NCBI GenBank assembly: GCA_028292435.1
Contig: JAQGMI010000028.1
Coordinates: forward strand, 48,110 to 112,109
From: Betaproteobacteria bacterium
Lineage (GTDB): Bacteria > Pseudomonadota > Gammaproteobacteria > Burkholderiales > SG8-41
Length of the DNA stretch: 64,000 nucleotides
Reading direction: 5' to 3'
In this document: positions 1 through 8,289 of the stretch, piece after piece
How positions within the stretch are numbered: position 1 is the stretch's first letter
Layout of the letters: each line of letters opens with the position of its first letter
The notes under the pieces: model-generated
Told to the model about the DNA's origin: nothing
The model's input: only the letters and a program-made list of their open reading frames with translations
The model's database searches: none
Position numbers and translations under genes: made by a program

Positions 1-486
1 GAAGGCGGCGGCGACCCGGACAAGATGAAGGCGGTGGATGGCGTCAGCCCCGGCGAAATTACGGTGTGGAGCGGCGACGGCGAAGGCATCTGTTACTTCG
101 GCGAACTGATTGCGCTTGGCATGCAGACACGCGGCTGTGTCGGTGCGCTGCTCGATGGCGGCCTTCGCGACATCCAATGGATCGCGCGCCAAAAGTTTCC
201 CGTGTACGCGCGTTATCGCACGCCGGTGCAGTCAATTGGCCGCTGGAAGGTTACAGGATGGCAATTGCCTGTCTATATGGCAGGCGCGACCGCTGCGCGT
301 GTTGCAGTGCATCCAGGCGACTTGGTGCATGCAGACGTCGACGGCGTAATCATTGTGCCGGCGGCTCAGTGCGAACGCGTGATCGGTGAAGCCGAACGGC
401 TGACCGCGACTGAGGTCAATATACGCAAGGAACTTGACGCCGGCGCGACACTAGCCGATGTGCTGAACAAATATGGCCATGTCTAA
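1..486 (+). CDS. RraA family protein (HMG/CHA aldolase-like), 5' end missing
   Basis: The open frame enters from the left edge, so the N-terminus is missing; the first in-frame Met at base 25 is internal. The visible part carries the RraA-fold motif LLDGGLRD (about residues 43-49 counted from that Met), whose Arg-Asp pair is used by pyruvate aldolases of the HMG/CHA group, followed by the typical PVYARYRTP and VHPGDLVHADVDGV segments. RraA-fold proteins are either oxaloacetate decarboxylases/4-hydroxy-4-methyl-2-oxoglutarate aldolases or RNase E regulators. The catabolic neighbours favour an enzyme. A sulfatase gene starts 9 bases downstream on the same strand, probably in one transcript. The substrate is unknown. 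Confidence 0.85.
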   Translation, partial: EGGGDPDKMKAVDGVSPGEITVWSGDGEGICYFGELIALGMQTRGCVGALLDGGLRDIQWIARQKFPVYARYRTPVQSIGRWKVTGWQLPVYMAGATAARVAVHPGDLVHADVDGVIIVPAAQCERVIGEAERLTATEVNIRKELDAGATLADVLNKYGHV

Positions 487-495
487 AAGAGCGCA

Positions 496-1950
496 ATGAA
501 ACCGACCAACCTGATCGTCATCATGTCCGACGAGCACAACCCGAAAGTCATGGGCTGCAACGGGCACTCTATCGTTAAAACGCCCAACATCGATGCGCTC
601 GCCGCAGCCGGCACCTCATTTACGAGTGCCTATACGACCTGTCCGGTGTGCGTGCCGGCGCGCGCGGCATTTGCCGCCGGCAAATACGTGAATCAGATCG
701 GCTATTGGGACAACGCCGATGCCTACGAGGGCGCGATCCCGAGTTGGCATCATCGGCTGCGCGATCGCGGCCATCGCGTTGTCTCGATTGGCAAACTGCA
801 TTTTCGCGGGCTACCCGACGACGACCACGGATTCTCGGAAGAAATCATTCCGATGAACATCATCGAAGGCAAGGGCGACCTGATGGGACTCGTGCGCACG
901 GATCTGCCTGTGCGCGGCCTTTCATGGAAAATCGCGAAGCTCGCGGGCCCCGGCGAAACGTCGTACACATTTTACGATCGCGAGATCGCAACCAAGGCGC
1001 AGATCTGGCTGCGCGAAGAAGCGCCCAAGTACACCGACAAGCCGTGGGTGCTGTTCGTCTCGTTCGTCTGCCCGCATTTTCCGCTGGTCGCGCCCGCCGA
1101 GTTCTATTACCAGTACCCGGTCGATCAGATGCCTTTGCCGAAACTCTATTCGCAGAACGAGCGGCCGCTGCATCCGTACTTGCGCGATTATTCGGACAGT
1201 TTCTGCTACGATAAATTTTTCGATGAACAGAAATTGAAGAAGGCGATCGCCGCTTATTTCGGCCTTTGCACTTTTCTCGACGACAACATCGGCAAAGTGT
1301 TACGCGCGCTCGAAGCGACCGGGCTCGCGGATAACACGCGGGTTCTTTACACCTCCGATCACGGCGATAATCTCGGCGCGCGCGGATTGTGGGGCAAGTC
1401 GACGATGTACGAAGAAGTAGCCGGCGTGCCGCTGATCATCAAAGGGCCGGACATTCCGCAAGGCGTGAGAATCAACGAGCCGGCGAGCCACGTCGATGCC
1501 TATCCGTTTATTCTCGAAGCCGTGGGCGCGAGTGTGCCGGAAGCGTACGACACGCATCCGGGAAAATCGCTGTTCAAGCTCGCGACGGGCAGCAAATCCG
1601 ATCGCAACGTGCTCACCGAATATCACGGCATGGGCTCGACGACCGGCGCCTTCATGATCCGTCACGGTAAATACAAGTACGTGCATTACGTTGCGTATCC
1701 ACCGCAGTTATTCGATCTAGAAGCCGATCCTGAAGAAATGCGCGATCTGGCGGCCGATCCTGTCTATAAAACGGTGCTCGCTGAATGCCGCGACCGCTTA
1801 TACAGGATTTGCGATCCGGCCGAAGTCGATGCGCGCGCAAAACGCCGCCAGGCCGAATTGCTGGAAGAGAATGGCGGCCGCGAGGCAGTCATCAAGCGCG
1901 GCGATCTTGGTTTTTCACCGCCGCCCGGGTATCCGATCGTATTGGGTTAG
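496..1950 (+). CDS. Sulfatase family hydrolase (choline-sulfatase/arylsulfatase-like)
   Basis: A 484-residue protein of the alkaline phosphatase superfamily. The N-terminal metal-site segment VIMSDEHNP (about 8-16) is followed by C52-V-P-A-R56, which fits the C-x-P-x-R signature in which the Cys becomes formylglycine. A second metal site is seen in YTSDHGDNLGARGLWGKST. No signal peptide is visible, so a cytoplasmic enzyme acting on imported sulfate esters (or phosphonate esters, as in some relatives) is likely. The start is 9 bases after the RraA-like gene. The family call is firm; the substrate is not. No sulfatase-maturing enzyme is seen in the window. Confidence 0.88.
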   Translation: MKPTNLIVIMSDEHNPKVMGCNGHSIVKTPNIDALAAAGTSFTSAYTTCPVCVPARAAFAAGKYVNQIGYWDNADAYEGAIPSWHHRLRDRGHRVVSIGKLHFRGLPDDDHGFSEEIIPMNIIEGKGDLMGLVRTDLPVRGLSWKIAKLAGPGETSYTFYDREIATKAQIWLREEAPKYTDKPWVLFVSFVCPHFPLVAPAEFYYQYPVDQMPLPKLYSQNERPLHPYLRDYSDSFCYDKFFDEQKLKKAIAAYFGLCTFLDDNIGKVLRALEATGLADNTRVLYTSDHGDNLGARGLWGKSTMYEEVAGVPLIIKGPDIPQGVRINEPASHVDAYPFILEAVGASVPEAYDTHPGKSLFKLATGSKSDRNVLTEYHGMGSTTGAFMIRHGKYKYVHYVAYPPQLFDLEADPEEMRDLAADPVYKTVLAECRDRLYRICDPAEVDARAKRRQAELLEENGGREAVIKRGDLGFSPPPGYPIVLG

Positions 1951-1980
1951 GCGCGAGTGACAACGATTCGCCTCAATATT

Positions 1981-2020
1981 CACCCTCGCCTTCAGGGAAA
2001 GGGCCGGGGTGAGGGTGGGG
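1981..2020. repeat. REP-like G-rich intergenic palindrome
   Basis: In the 98-base gap after the sulfatase, CACCCTC (1981-1987) pairs with GAGGGTG (2011-2017) around an interior of CAGGGAAAGGGCCGGGG. This resembles the small intergenic repeats scattered through GC-rich proteobacterial genomes. It could act as a weak terminator or mRNA 3'-end stabiliser. Only one copy was noticed here. Confidence 0.4.
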
Positions 2021-2048
2021 TTCTATTCGTAAATTACGGAGCTAATGA

Positions 2049-2915
2049 ATGAAATGCGCATGGATAGGGCTGGGCGTGATGGGCTACCCGATGGCGGGCC
2101 ATCTCGCGACCGCGAAGCACGAACTTACGGTTTACAACCGCACCCGCGCGAAAGCGGATCAGTGGGTGAAAGCTCACGGTGGTCGCGCAGTCGCCACACC
2201 TCGCGAGGCCGCGGCTGGTGCGGACATTGTTTTCTCCTGCGTCGGCAACGACAACGATTTGCGGGCGGTAACGCTGGGCGCTGACGGCGCATTTGCCGGC
2301 ATGAAAAAAGGCGCGTTGTACGTCGACCATTCGACCGTGTCGGCGAACGTTGCGCGTGAACTCGGCAAAACCGCGCAAGCTGCCGGTTTTGGATTCCTTG
2401 ATGCGCCGGTGTCGGGCGGGCAGGCGGGCGCCGAAAAGGGAATTCTGACGGTGATGGTCGGTGGCGATGAGAAAGCGTTCGCGACGGCGCAACCGGTGAT
2501 GGCGCATTTCGGACGCGCCGTCACGCTGATGGGGCCGGTGGGTGCAGGCCAGCTTACGAAGATGGTGAACCAGATCACGATCGTCGGTCTCGTGCAGACG
2601 CTCGCGGAAGGACTCAACTTCGCGATGCACGCGGGCCTTGATGCGAAGAAAGTCATCGAGGTCATCTCGAAAGGCGCTGCACAATCGTGGCAGCTCGAGA
2701 ACCGCGGGCCGACAATGGTTGACGACAAATTCAATTTTGGTTTCGCGACCGACTGGATGCGCAAGGACCTGCAGATCTGCATCGACGAAGCCCGGCGCAA
2801 TGGTGCGCTGCTGCCGATCACCGCGATCATCGAGCAGTATTACGGCAAGGTGCAGGAAAAGGGCTATGGCCGGATGGATTCCTCCGCGCTCATGAAATTG
2901 CTCACGGAAAAATAA
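2049..2915 (+). CDS. NAD(P)-dependent oxidoreductase, 3-hydroxyisobutyrate dehydrogenase family
   Basis: A 288-residue beta-hydroxyacid dehydrogenase. The Rossmann fingerprint GLGVMGYPMAGHL is at residues 7-19, the substrate-binding DAPVSGG at 118-124, and the conserved catalytic Lys is K171 in GQLTKMVNQ. Length and motif spacing are normal for the HIBADH / tartronate semialdehyde reductase / GlyR family. The start at 2049 is chosen because the protein begins directly with the nucleotide-binding strand; an ATG at 2045 is in another frame. The stop overlaps the next start by one base (TAATG), so it is translationally coupled to the Nudix gene. The actual hydroxyacid is unknown. Confidence 0.88.
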   Translation: MKCAWIGLGVMGYPMAGHLATAKHELTVYNRTRAKADQWVKAHGGRAVATPREAAAGADIVFSCVGNDNDLRAVTLGADGAFAGMKKGALYVDHSTVSANVARELGKTAQAAGFGFLDAPVSGGQAGAEKGILTVMVGGDEKAFATAQPVMAHFGRAVTLMGPVGAGQLTKMVNQITIVGLVQTLAEGLNFAMHAGLDAKKVIEVISKGAAQSWQLENRGPTMVDDKFNFGFATDWMRKDLQICIDEARRNGALLPITAIIEQYYGKVQEKGYGRMDSSALMKLLTEK

Positions 2916-3700
2916 TGGCCATTCTTACCCCATTGCCGGCCGCTACCGTCACGCTCGTGCGCGACGGCGAACAGGGGCTCGAAGTGCTGATGATGAAGCG
3001 CAACATGCAATCGGCATTCGTGCCCGGGCGTTATCTCTTTCCCGGCGGTCACGTCGATCCCACGGACGGGCTCGCGGATATTTATTCGCACTGTATGGGC
3101 CTGGACGATGCGGCGGCATCCATGCGTCTTGGCATCGAATCCGGCGGGCTTGCGTTCTGGGTCGCGGCGATCCGTGAATGCTTTGAAGAATCCGGGCTGC
3201 TGCTCGCACATGGCGAAAACGGCAAACCCATCGCGCATGAACGAGCCGCAAAGCTCGCTCAATATCGCAAAGCCGTCGCGGCAGGCGACCATCCATTTGA
3301 CACCTTGTTGCGGGACGAAGGGTTGACGCTTGAAGTCGATTCGCTCGTGTACTTCGCCCACTGGATTACGCCGCCGGGCGCGCCGCGCCGCTACGATACG
3401 CGTTTCTTCGTCGCCCATGCGCCGGCCGGACAGGAGGCCGTGCATGACAACGAAGAGATGACGGAAAGCGTGTGGATTAATCCGCGCGACGGCGTCGAAC
3501 GTCACAAGGCTGGCACGTTTAAATTGATGACGCCGACCATCCATTCGTTGAAGCTTTTTGCGAAATACGAAACTGCAGATTCATTGTTGGCGGCGATGCG
3601 TGTTTTGCCGAACGTGCCTCGAATCGCGCCGCGCATTGACCCGAGCGGTCGCCGCGTGCTGCCCGGCGAACCGGGTTACGACGCGCTGCCGGCGGACTAA
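2915..3700 (+). CDS. Nudix hydrolase (NUDT19/CoA-pyrophosphatase-like)
   Basis: A 261-residue Nudix protein. The Nudix box ends in R87-E-C-F-E-E-S-G94, the metal-binding REUxEExGU core. It is separated from the FPGGHVD segment (42-48) by an insertion of about 40 residues. That arrangement is seen in the NUDT19-type group, some of which hydrolyse CoA or acyl-CoA; this substrate is inferred from family only. The gene overlaps the dehydrogenase stop by one base and lies 3 bases before the metallo-beta-lactamase gene, so the three genes form a tight operon. Confidence 0.83.
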   Translation: MAILTPLPAATVTLVRDGEQGLEVLMMKRNMQSAFVPGRYLFPGGHVDPTDGLADIYSHCMGLDDAAASMRLGIESGGLAFWVAAIRECFEESGLLLAHGENGKPIAHERAAKLAQYRKAVAAGDHPFDTLLRDEGLTLEVDSLVYFAHWITPPGAPRRYDTRFFVAHAPAGQEAVHDNEEMTESVWINPRDGVERHKAGTFKLMTPTIHSLKLFAKYETADSLLAAMRVLPNVPRIAPRIDPSGRRVLPGEPGYDALPAD

Positions 3701-3703
3701 AAA

Positions 3704-4543
3704 ATGGAAACTCGTCCAATCGTTCCCGGTGAAGTCGTTGAAGTCAGTCCGTTGGTGCGGCGTATCACTGCGCCAAACCCCGGCATGATGACCGGCCCCG
3801 GTACCAACGCTTATATCGTTGGCACATCGAATCTTGCGTTGATCGATCCCGGCCCCGATATCGAATCGCATCGCGACGTCATTCTGGCGACGGTCGGCGA
3901 CCGGCTGCGCTGGATTTTGTGCACGCATACGCATCGCGATCATTCGCCCGGCGCGAAAGCGTTGAAAGCCGCGACGGGCGCCGAGGTCATCGGGATGCCG
4001 GCGCCGCAATACGAAAACCAGGACACTGACTTCGCACCGGATCGGGTGCTGAAGAATGGCGACGTGCTCGACTGCGGCGATTTCAAACTCACCGCTGTGC
4101 ATACGCCCGGGCATGCGTCGAATCATCTCTGCTATCTGATGGATCGCGAGAAAATGCTGTTCACCGGCGACCACGTCATGCAGGGCTCGACGGTCGTCAT
4201 CAGTCCCCCTGACGGTGACATGGTCGCTTATCTAAAGTCGCTCGAAGCGCTGCTCGCGCTCGACATTTCCCGCATTGCGCCCGGCCACGGTCATCCGATC
4301 GAGACGCCGCATGCCGAAGCGAAGCGGTTGATCGCGCATCGCCTCCAGCGCGAACAGAAAGTCGTCGACGCATTCGCGACCGCAAATCCGGCGACGCTCG
4401 ATGAACTCGTGACGATCGTTTACGCAGACGTATCGCCGAGGCTGCATCCGGTCGCGCGGCGTTCGCTCCATGCCCATCTGCTGAAGCTCGAACACGACGG
4501 TCGGGTGTGGCAACAGGGCGAACGGTGGAAATTGCGGACTTAA
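3704..4543 (+). CDS. MBL-fold metallohydrolase (LACTB2/glyoxalase II-like)
   Basis: A 279-residue metallo-beta-lactamase-fold hydrolase. The binuclear zinc motif H75-T-H-R-D79-H80 is complete. Further ligands are seen in VHTPGHASNH, FTGDHVM and PGHGHP. The C-terminal helical extension (after about 205, with REQKVVDA) matches the LACTB2/MBLAC2-like group, which includes endoribonucleases and thioester hydrolases. It is the last gene of the dehydrogenase-Nudix-MBL operon. A Nudix hydrolase beside an MBL thioesterase-like protein suggests acyl-CoA clean-up, but this is inference. Confidence 0.85.
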   Translation: METRPIVPGEVVEVSPLVRRITAPNPGMMTGPGTNAYIVGTSNLALIDPGPDIESHRDVILATVGDRLRWILCTHTHRDHSPGAKALKAATGAEVIGMPAPQYENQDTDFAPDRVLKNGDVLDCGDFKLTAVHTPGHASNHLCYLMDREKMLFTGDHVMQGSTVVISPPDGDMVAYLKSLEALLALDISRIAPGHGHPIETPHAEAKRLIAHRLQREQKVVDAFATANPATLDELVTIVYADVSPRLHPVARRSLHAHLLKLEHDGRVWQQGERWKLRT

Positions 4544-4597
4544 ATTTTCTGAATTGAGTCCGCAGCGATTTACTGCTCTATCAAGCAAGGGAATGTT

Positions 4598-5095
4598 ATG
4601 ACACTAGTACGAGTGCTCGTCGCTATTTTTGTACTTGGCAGTTCATTGCCGCTGGTTGCGCTGGCAGACGACCTGACTCCGGAAAAGCGGGTAGACATCG
4701 AGCGACTGCTTAAAATGACCGGAGCACTTTCGCTTGGCAAGCAGATGGCCGTAAGCATAGTCGCGCAGCTCAATCTCGCGATCAAAAAGGCAAGGCCCGA
4801 TGTTCCTCAAAAGCTGATGGACGCTTTGCCGGAAGAGGTGAGCGCAGTCTTTGACGAAAACATCGCAACCTTCAAGGAGGCAGTCATTCCCATGTATAGC
4901 AAGTACTTCACGGCCATTGAGATAAAACAAATGGTCCAGTTCTACTCAACTGATCTCGGCCAAAAAGTCATAAAGATCATGCCGGCACTCATGCAGGAAA
5001 GCATGGCAATCGGGCAGGCGTGGGGACAATCGTTGGGCCCAAGAATCGATGCTCGAATTAAAGCGCGGTTCAAGCAAGAGGGCATTACTATCTGA
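4598..5095 (+). CDS. DUF2059 domain protein, exported
   Basis: A 165-residue protein with a clear signal peptide (hydrophobic 5-22, cleavage near ALA-DD). The mature part has the DUF2059 pattern: a helical region with IKQMVQFYSTDLGQKVIKIMP, in which the MVxFYxTxxGQK signature is plain. The start is supported by AAGGGAA seven bases upstream. DUF2059 proteins are periplasmic and of unknown function. The gene stands alone, convergent with the small gene that follows. Confidence 0.85.
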   Translation: MTLVRVLVAIFVLGSSLPLVALADDLTPEKRVDIERLLKMTGALSLGKQMAVSIVAQLNLAIKKARPDVPQKLMDALPEEVSAVFDENIATFKEAVIPMYSKYFTAIEIKQMVQFYSTDLGQKVIKIMPALMQESMAIGQAWGQSLGPRIDARIKARFKQEGITI

Positions 5096-5142
5096 GACGG
5101 TGGAAGTATGGTTATTGCAACTGTATATCGATTCTGTCATTG

Positions 5143-5170
5143 CAAAAAAAAGCCCGCCGAAGCGGGCTTC
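5143..5170 (-). terminator. Rho-independent terminator
   Basis: An 8-bp perfect stem AAGCCCGC/GCGGGCTT (5150-5157 with 5162-5169) has a CGAA tetraloop, and on the minus strand it is followed by a run of eight T (complement of 5144-5151). It ends the small gene on the minus strand and may also help the convergent DUF2059 gene. Confidence 0.85.
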
Positions 5171-5189
5171 TTCACGGCTGCAGTCAAAG

Positions 5190-5510
5190 TTACTTAGCTT
5201 TCTGTGCGTCATGCTTCTGACGGTAGATCGCTTTGCTGTCGCGGTTCGCTTCGTGCTGGAGCTTCGCGCGCTCCTTCTTGGTGACAACGCCGTCGGCCTT
5301 GGCTTTTTCCTTGTCGCTTTGCAATTTGGCTTCGCGCTTTTCGAGGCGGTTGGCTTCCTTGGTGGTGAGCTCGCCTGATTTGACGCCTTGGTCGATGCGC
5401 CTTTCCTGGTTGGCCTGGCGCTTGTCGATGTTTGGCGTGGCGGTCTGAGCGAATGCGCTGCCGGCGAAGGCCAGAGTGATGGCGAGAACGATTCCCTTTG
5501 CGTTAAACAT
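5190..5510 (-). CDS. Small exported Lys/Glu-rich coiled-coil protein
   Basis: A 106-residue protein. The start at 5510 has a good ribosome site (AAAGGAGAG before CACC-ATG) and yields a signal peptide cut after AFA. A longer frame to 5552 lacks this support. The mature part is almost all charged helix with alternating Lys/Arg/Glu and little hydrophobic content, probably disordered or coiled-coil in the periplasm. Proteins of this look are common in Burkholderiales; no function is known to me. The gene has its own terminator. Confidence 0.75.
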   Translation of the reverse strand: MFNAKGIVLAITLAFAGSAFAQTATPNIDKRQANQERRIDQGVKSGELTTKEANRLEKREAKLQSDKEKAKADGVVTKKERAKLQHEANRDSKAIYRQKHDAQKAK

Positions 5511-5642
5511 GGTGCTCTCCTTTAGGTGATGGGCATGCGCAATCGAGCGCATACTCTAAAAACGTTCGCCGGAGCGGGTAGTTGACCCCTTCGCGCGTTC
5601 AATTTGTATCAAATTATGACAGCGTGTTACAACTTTGCGCCG

Positions 5643-6626
5643 TTATTGGACCGTCTTGACCTTGGCGTCCTGCACCACTTTTTTCCATTTCGGCACGTCG
5701 CGTTTCAGCACATCGCCAAACACCGACGGCGGTCCGCCAACGGGCTCGAGGCCTTCGCCGGCCATTCGTTCCTTCATCTCCGGCGTGCCGATGGCCTTGT
5801 TGATCTCCGTATTCAGGCGCGTGACGATGTCCTTCGGCAGATTTTTGGGGCCCCAAAACGCGTACCACAGGATGGCTTCATAGCCTGGTACTGATTCGGC
5901 GACCGTCGGCATATCGGGCAGCGTGCCGACGCGTTTGGCAGTGGTTACTGCTATACCGCGAACCTTGCCCGTTCTGTGCTGCGGTACGAGCGCTGGAATG
6001 GCGCCAAACATGATTTGCACCTGACCGCCGAGCAAATCCACCAGCGCCGGGCCGGTGCCTTTGTACGGAATGTGCGTCATCTTGATGTCCGTCATCAGGT
6101 CGAAGAGCTCAGTGGCCAGATGCGTGATGCCGCCTGTTCCGGTCGAGGCGAAATTGAGCGCGCCCGGTTTGGACTTGGCCAGTGCGATGAATTCCTTGAT
6201 CGACTTCGCGGCGACGCTCGGATGCACCGAAACCAGAAAGCCCGTGTCGCCGATCAGCGCGATGGGCGTGACGTCGTTCACCGGGTCGTACGGCAGTTTG
6301 AACAACGCAGCGTTTGCCGCATAGCTGCCGGAAACCATCGCGAGCGTGTAACCGTCAGGCACGGAGCGCACCGCCGTTTCGGCGCCTATCGTGCCGCCAC
6401 CGCCCGCGCGGTTATCGACGACGACCGATTCACCGAGCGCTTCGGTCAGCTTTTGCGCCATCGCGCGCGCCACGATGTCGGTGCCGCCGCCGGGTGCGAA
6501 CGGCACGATCATGCGGATGGGTTTGGTCGGAAAGGACTCGCCTTTTTTCTGCGCGAACGCGTGGCCGCCGGCGATGGCGAGGGCAATAACTGACGTGACG
6601 GTGATGCAGCGATGGGTGATGCGCAT
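5643..6626 (-). CDS. TctC/Bug family tripartite tricarboxylate transporter substrate-binding protein
   Basis: A 327-residue periplasmic receptor. The start at 6626 is chosen because GGAGGAGCACC precedes it and it gives a signal peptide ending GHAFA. Bug landmarks are VPFAPGGGTDIVAR, VVDNRAGGGGTIG, PDGYTL and HIPYKGTGPALVDLLGG. No TctA or TctB membrane subunit lies nearby, as usual for Bug orphans. It sits 43 bases after the MmgE/PrpD gene on the same strand, so its ligand may be a di- or tricarboxylate handled by that enzyme. Ligand identity is inference. Confidence 0.93.
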   Translation of the reverse strand: MRITHRCITVTSVIALAIAGGHAFAQKKGESFPTKPIRMIVPFAPGGGTDIVARAMAQKLTEALGESVVVDNRAGGGGTIGAETAVRSVPDGYTLAMVSGSYAANAALFKLPYDPVNDVTPIALIGDTGFLVSVHPSVAAKSIKEFIALAKSKPGALNFASTGTGGITHLATELFDLMTDIKMTHIPYKGTGPALVDLLGGQVQIMFGAIPALVPQHRTGKVRGIAVTTAKRVGTLPDMPTVAESVPGYEAILWYAFWGPKNLPKDIVTRLNTEINKAIGTPEMKERMAGEGLEPVGGPPSVFGDVLKRDVPKWKKVVQDAKVKTVQ

Positions 6627-6669
6627 GGTGCTCCTCCAGTGATGCAAGTGTTGAATTTTATTTTGATGG

Positions 6670-8043
6670 TTAACTGCGATGAAGCAATGCGAGCAGCTCG
6701 CGGACGGATCGATGCTCGATGTCGAGCGCCACGGCGGCGATCTTGTCAGCGGGCAATTCGGCATTGATGCCGCGAAACTTCTTCGTGATGCCCGCTGCAT
6801 CGATGGGCGAGGAAACGGAGCCGGTGGGGTTCAGGATGTCGACGCGTTCCCACTGGCCATTGCGTTCGGCCGCGACCCAGCCGGCAAAATCTTTCGGATA
6901 AAGCTTGTCGAGTTCTGGATCGGGCACGAGCTCGAGGTCATTGGCGAGCTTGCCAAGCGCGCGATCGTGCATCCTGTCATGGCTGAACTGTGCAGGGAGC
7001 ACCTGGCCATCGGCGAGCGCGGCTGCGACGACATAGCGGAGACTCATTTGCGCATTCAATTCGGAGGAGGGGGCATAGTCGAATCCGCATTGAACGTCCA
7101 CGACCTTGCTGGTGCCGACGCGAACCGGGGTTTGCGGATTCCAGGCGCCGCCGAATTTCCTGCGCAGTGCAAGGGCCGCGTCGATGTACGCATGTGTGCT
7201 GCCGCAGCATGAATAGGGTTTGATCGACGTCGTGTCGAGATGATAAATGCGGCCCAGGTCGCGCGTAAGCGGGGCAGGGTCGGAGGCGTCAGAGAAGGCT
7301 TTCAGGACGCCGCCATCTTCGTATTCGTAAATCTGGGTGGGGCCGGTGAAATCAAGTTGCGCGAGTTCCGCCGCTAGCACGCCGGCGTGCGCGGCCTTGC
7401 CGGCATGCAGGCGTTTGCTCATCGTGCCGTCCGCGTTGAACGCCCAGAGGCCTGCACCTTGCGTGCCGGCCAGCCCGAGCGCCCAGGCGCAATGTTCGGT
7501 ATCGAGTTTCATCAGCGACGCACATGCGGCAGCGGCGCCGAACGGCCCGCATACGCCGGTCAAATGCCAGCCGCGCAGGCGCGCCGCGGATGGATTGAGC
7601 GCGAGGCTGGTGCGGATCATTACTTCATAGCCGGCCGCGATGGCGGTGACGAGTTCGGTTCCGCTGCTATTGAGCTTTTCCGCGATTGCTATCGCCGCCG
7701 GCACGACGACCGCGCCCGGATGCAGCTTTGAATTGTGATAATCGTCGAGCTCGAAAGCGTGAGAGGCGATGCCATTGACCATCGCCGCATCGGCAGCGCG
7801 CAGCGAAGTCTGCTGATCGCCCCATACGGTCGCTTCATTCGAGTGGCCGCCGCGGCGCGCCCACTCAAGCAGTTTCTTCGTCCATGGCGTTTGAAATCCG
7901 TAGAGACCCGCGCCGATGGTATCGAGTATCGCAATGCGCACCACTTCGCGCGTGCGTTCAGGCAAATCGGCGTAGCGCAAACCGGCAATCCAGTTCGCGA
8001 GTTCGCGGGTTGGTGCCGCAACCGCGCGACGATCGTAGTTCAT
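6670..8043 (-). CDS. MmgE/PrpD family protein
   Basis: A 457-residue protein, normal for the MmgE/PrpD family of 2-methylcitrate dehydratase-like enzymes. Recognisable parts are the N-terminal helical domain (DTIGAGLYGF), the conserved SHAFELDDYHNSKLHPGAVV segment and SIKPYSCCGSTHAYIDAA. The start has AGGAG ten bases upstream. Known members dehydrate 2-methylcitrate or citrate, or act on other tricarboxylates; cis-aconitate decarboxylase is also in this fold. It is likely co-transcribed with the Bug receptor downstream and diverges from the TcuA-like gene, together suggesting tricarboxylate use. Confidence 0.88.
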   Translation of the reverse strand: MNYDRRAVAAPTRELANWIAGLRYADLPERTREVVRIAILDTIGAGLYGFQTPWTKKLLEWARRGGHSNEATVWGDQQTSLRAADAAMVNGIASHAFELDDYHNSKLHPGAVVVPAAIAIAEKLNSSGTELVTAIAAGYEVMIRTSLALNPSAARLRGWHLTGVCGPFGAAAACASLMKLDTEHCAWALGLAGTQGAGLWAFNADGTMSKRLHAGKAAHAGVLAAELAQLDFTGPTQIYEYEDGGVLKAFSDASDPAPLTRDLGRIYHLDTTSIKPYSCCGSTHAYIDAALALRRKFGGAWNPQTPVRVGTSKVVDVQCGFDYAPSSELNAQMSLRYVVAAALADGQVLPAQFSHDRMHDRALGKLANDLELVPDPELDKLYPKDFAGWVAAERNGQWERVDILNPTGSVSSPIDAAGITKKFRGINAELPADKIAAVALDIEHRSVRELLALLHRS

Positions 8044-8141
8044 GCGAACGCTCCTCGAATATTGGCCCGCGCGATATGTGAATGCGATGCGCGGTCTGCA
8101 GCTATTGTAGAGTTACACTGGGGCGTTGTCATGCGGCTGCC

Positions 8142-8171
8142 TTGACACTCGCGAGACGGCAACGGCATACT
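8142..8171 (+). promoter_or_regulatory. Sigma70-type promoter of the TcuA-like gene
   Basis: TTGACA (8142-8147) is a perfect -35, followed after 18 bases by CATACT (8166-8171, four of six matches to TATAAT). It would start transcription about 110 bases before the flavoprotein start codon. Judged by eye only. Confidence 0.4.
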
Positions 8172-8289
8172 CGGTTCGCTTTCCGGTGCACAAATGATTG
8201 CATAAATTCTGCACTGCGACGCGTTTTCCTGTGAGCTGATCCCACAGCGGCAATCTCACACTCTTCAAATCGCATTCAAGGAACGGTCA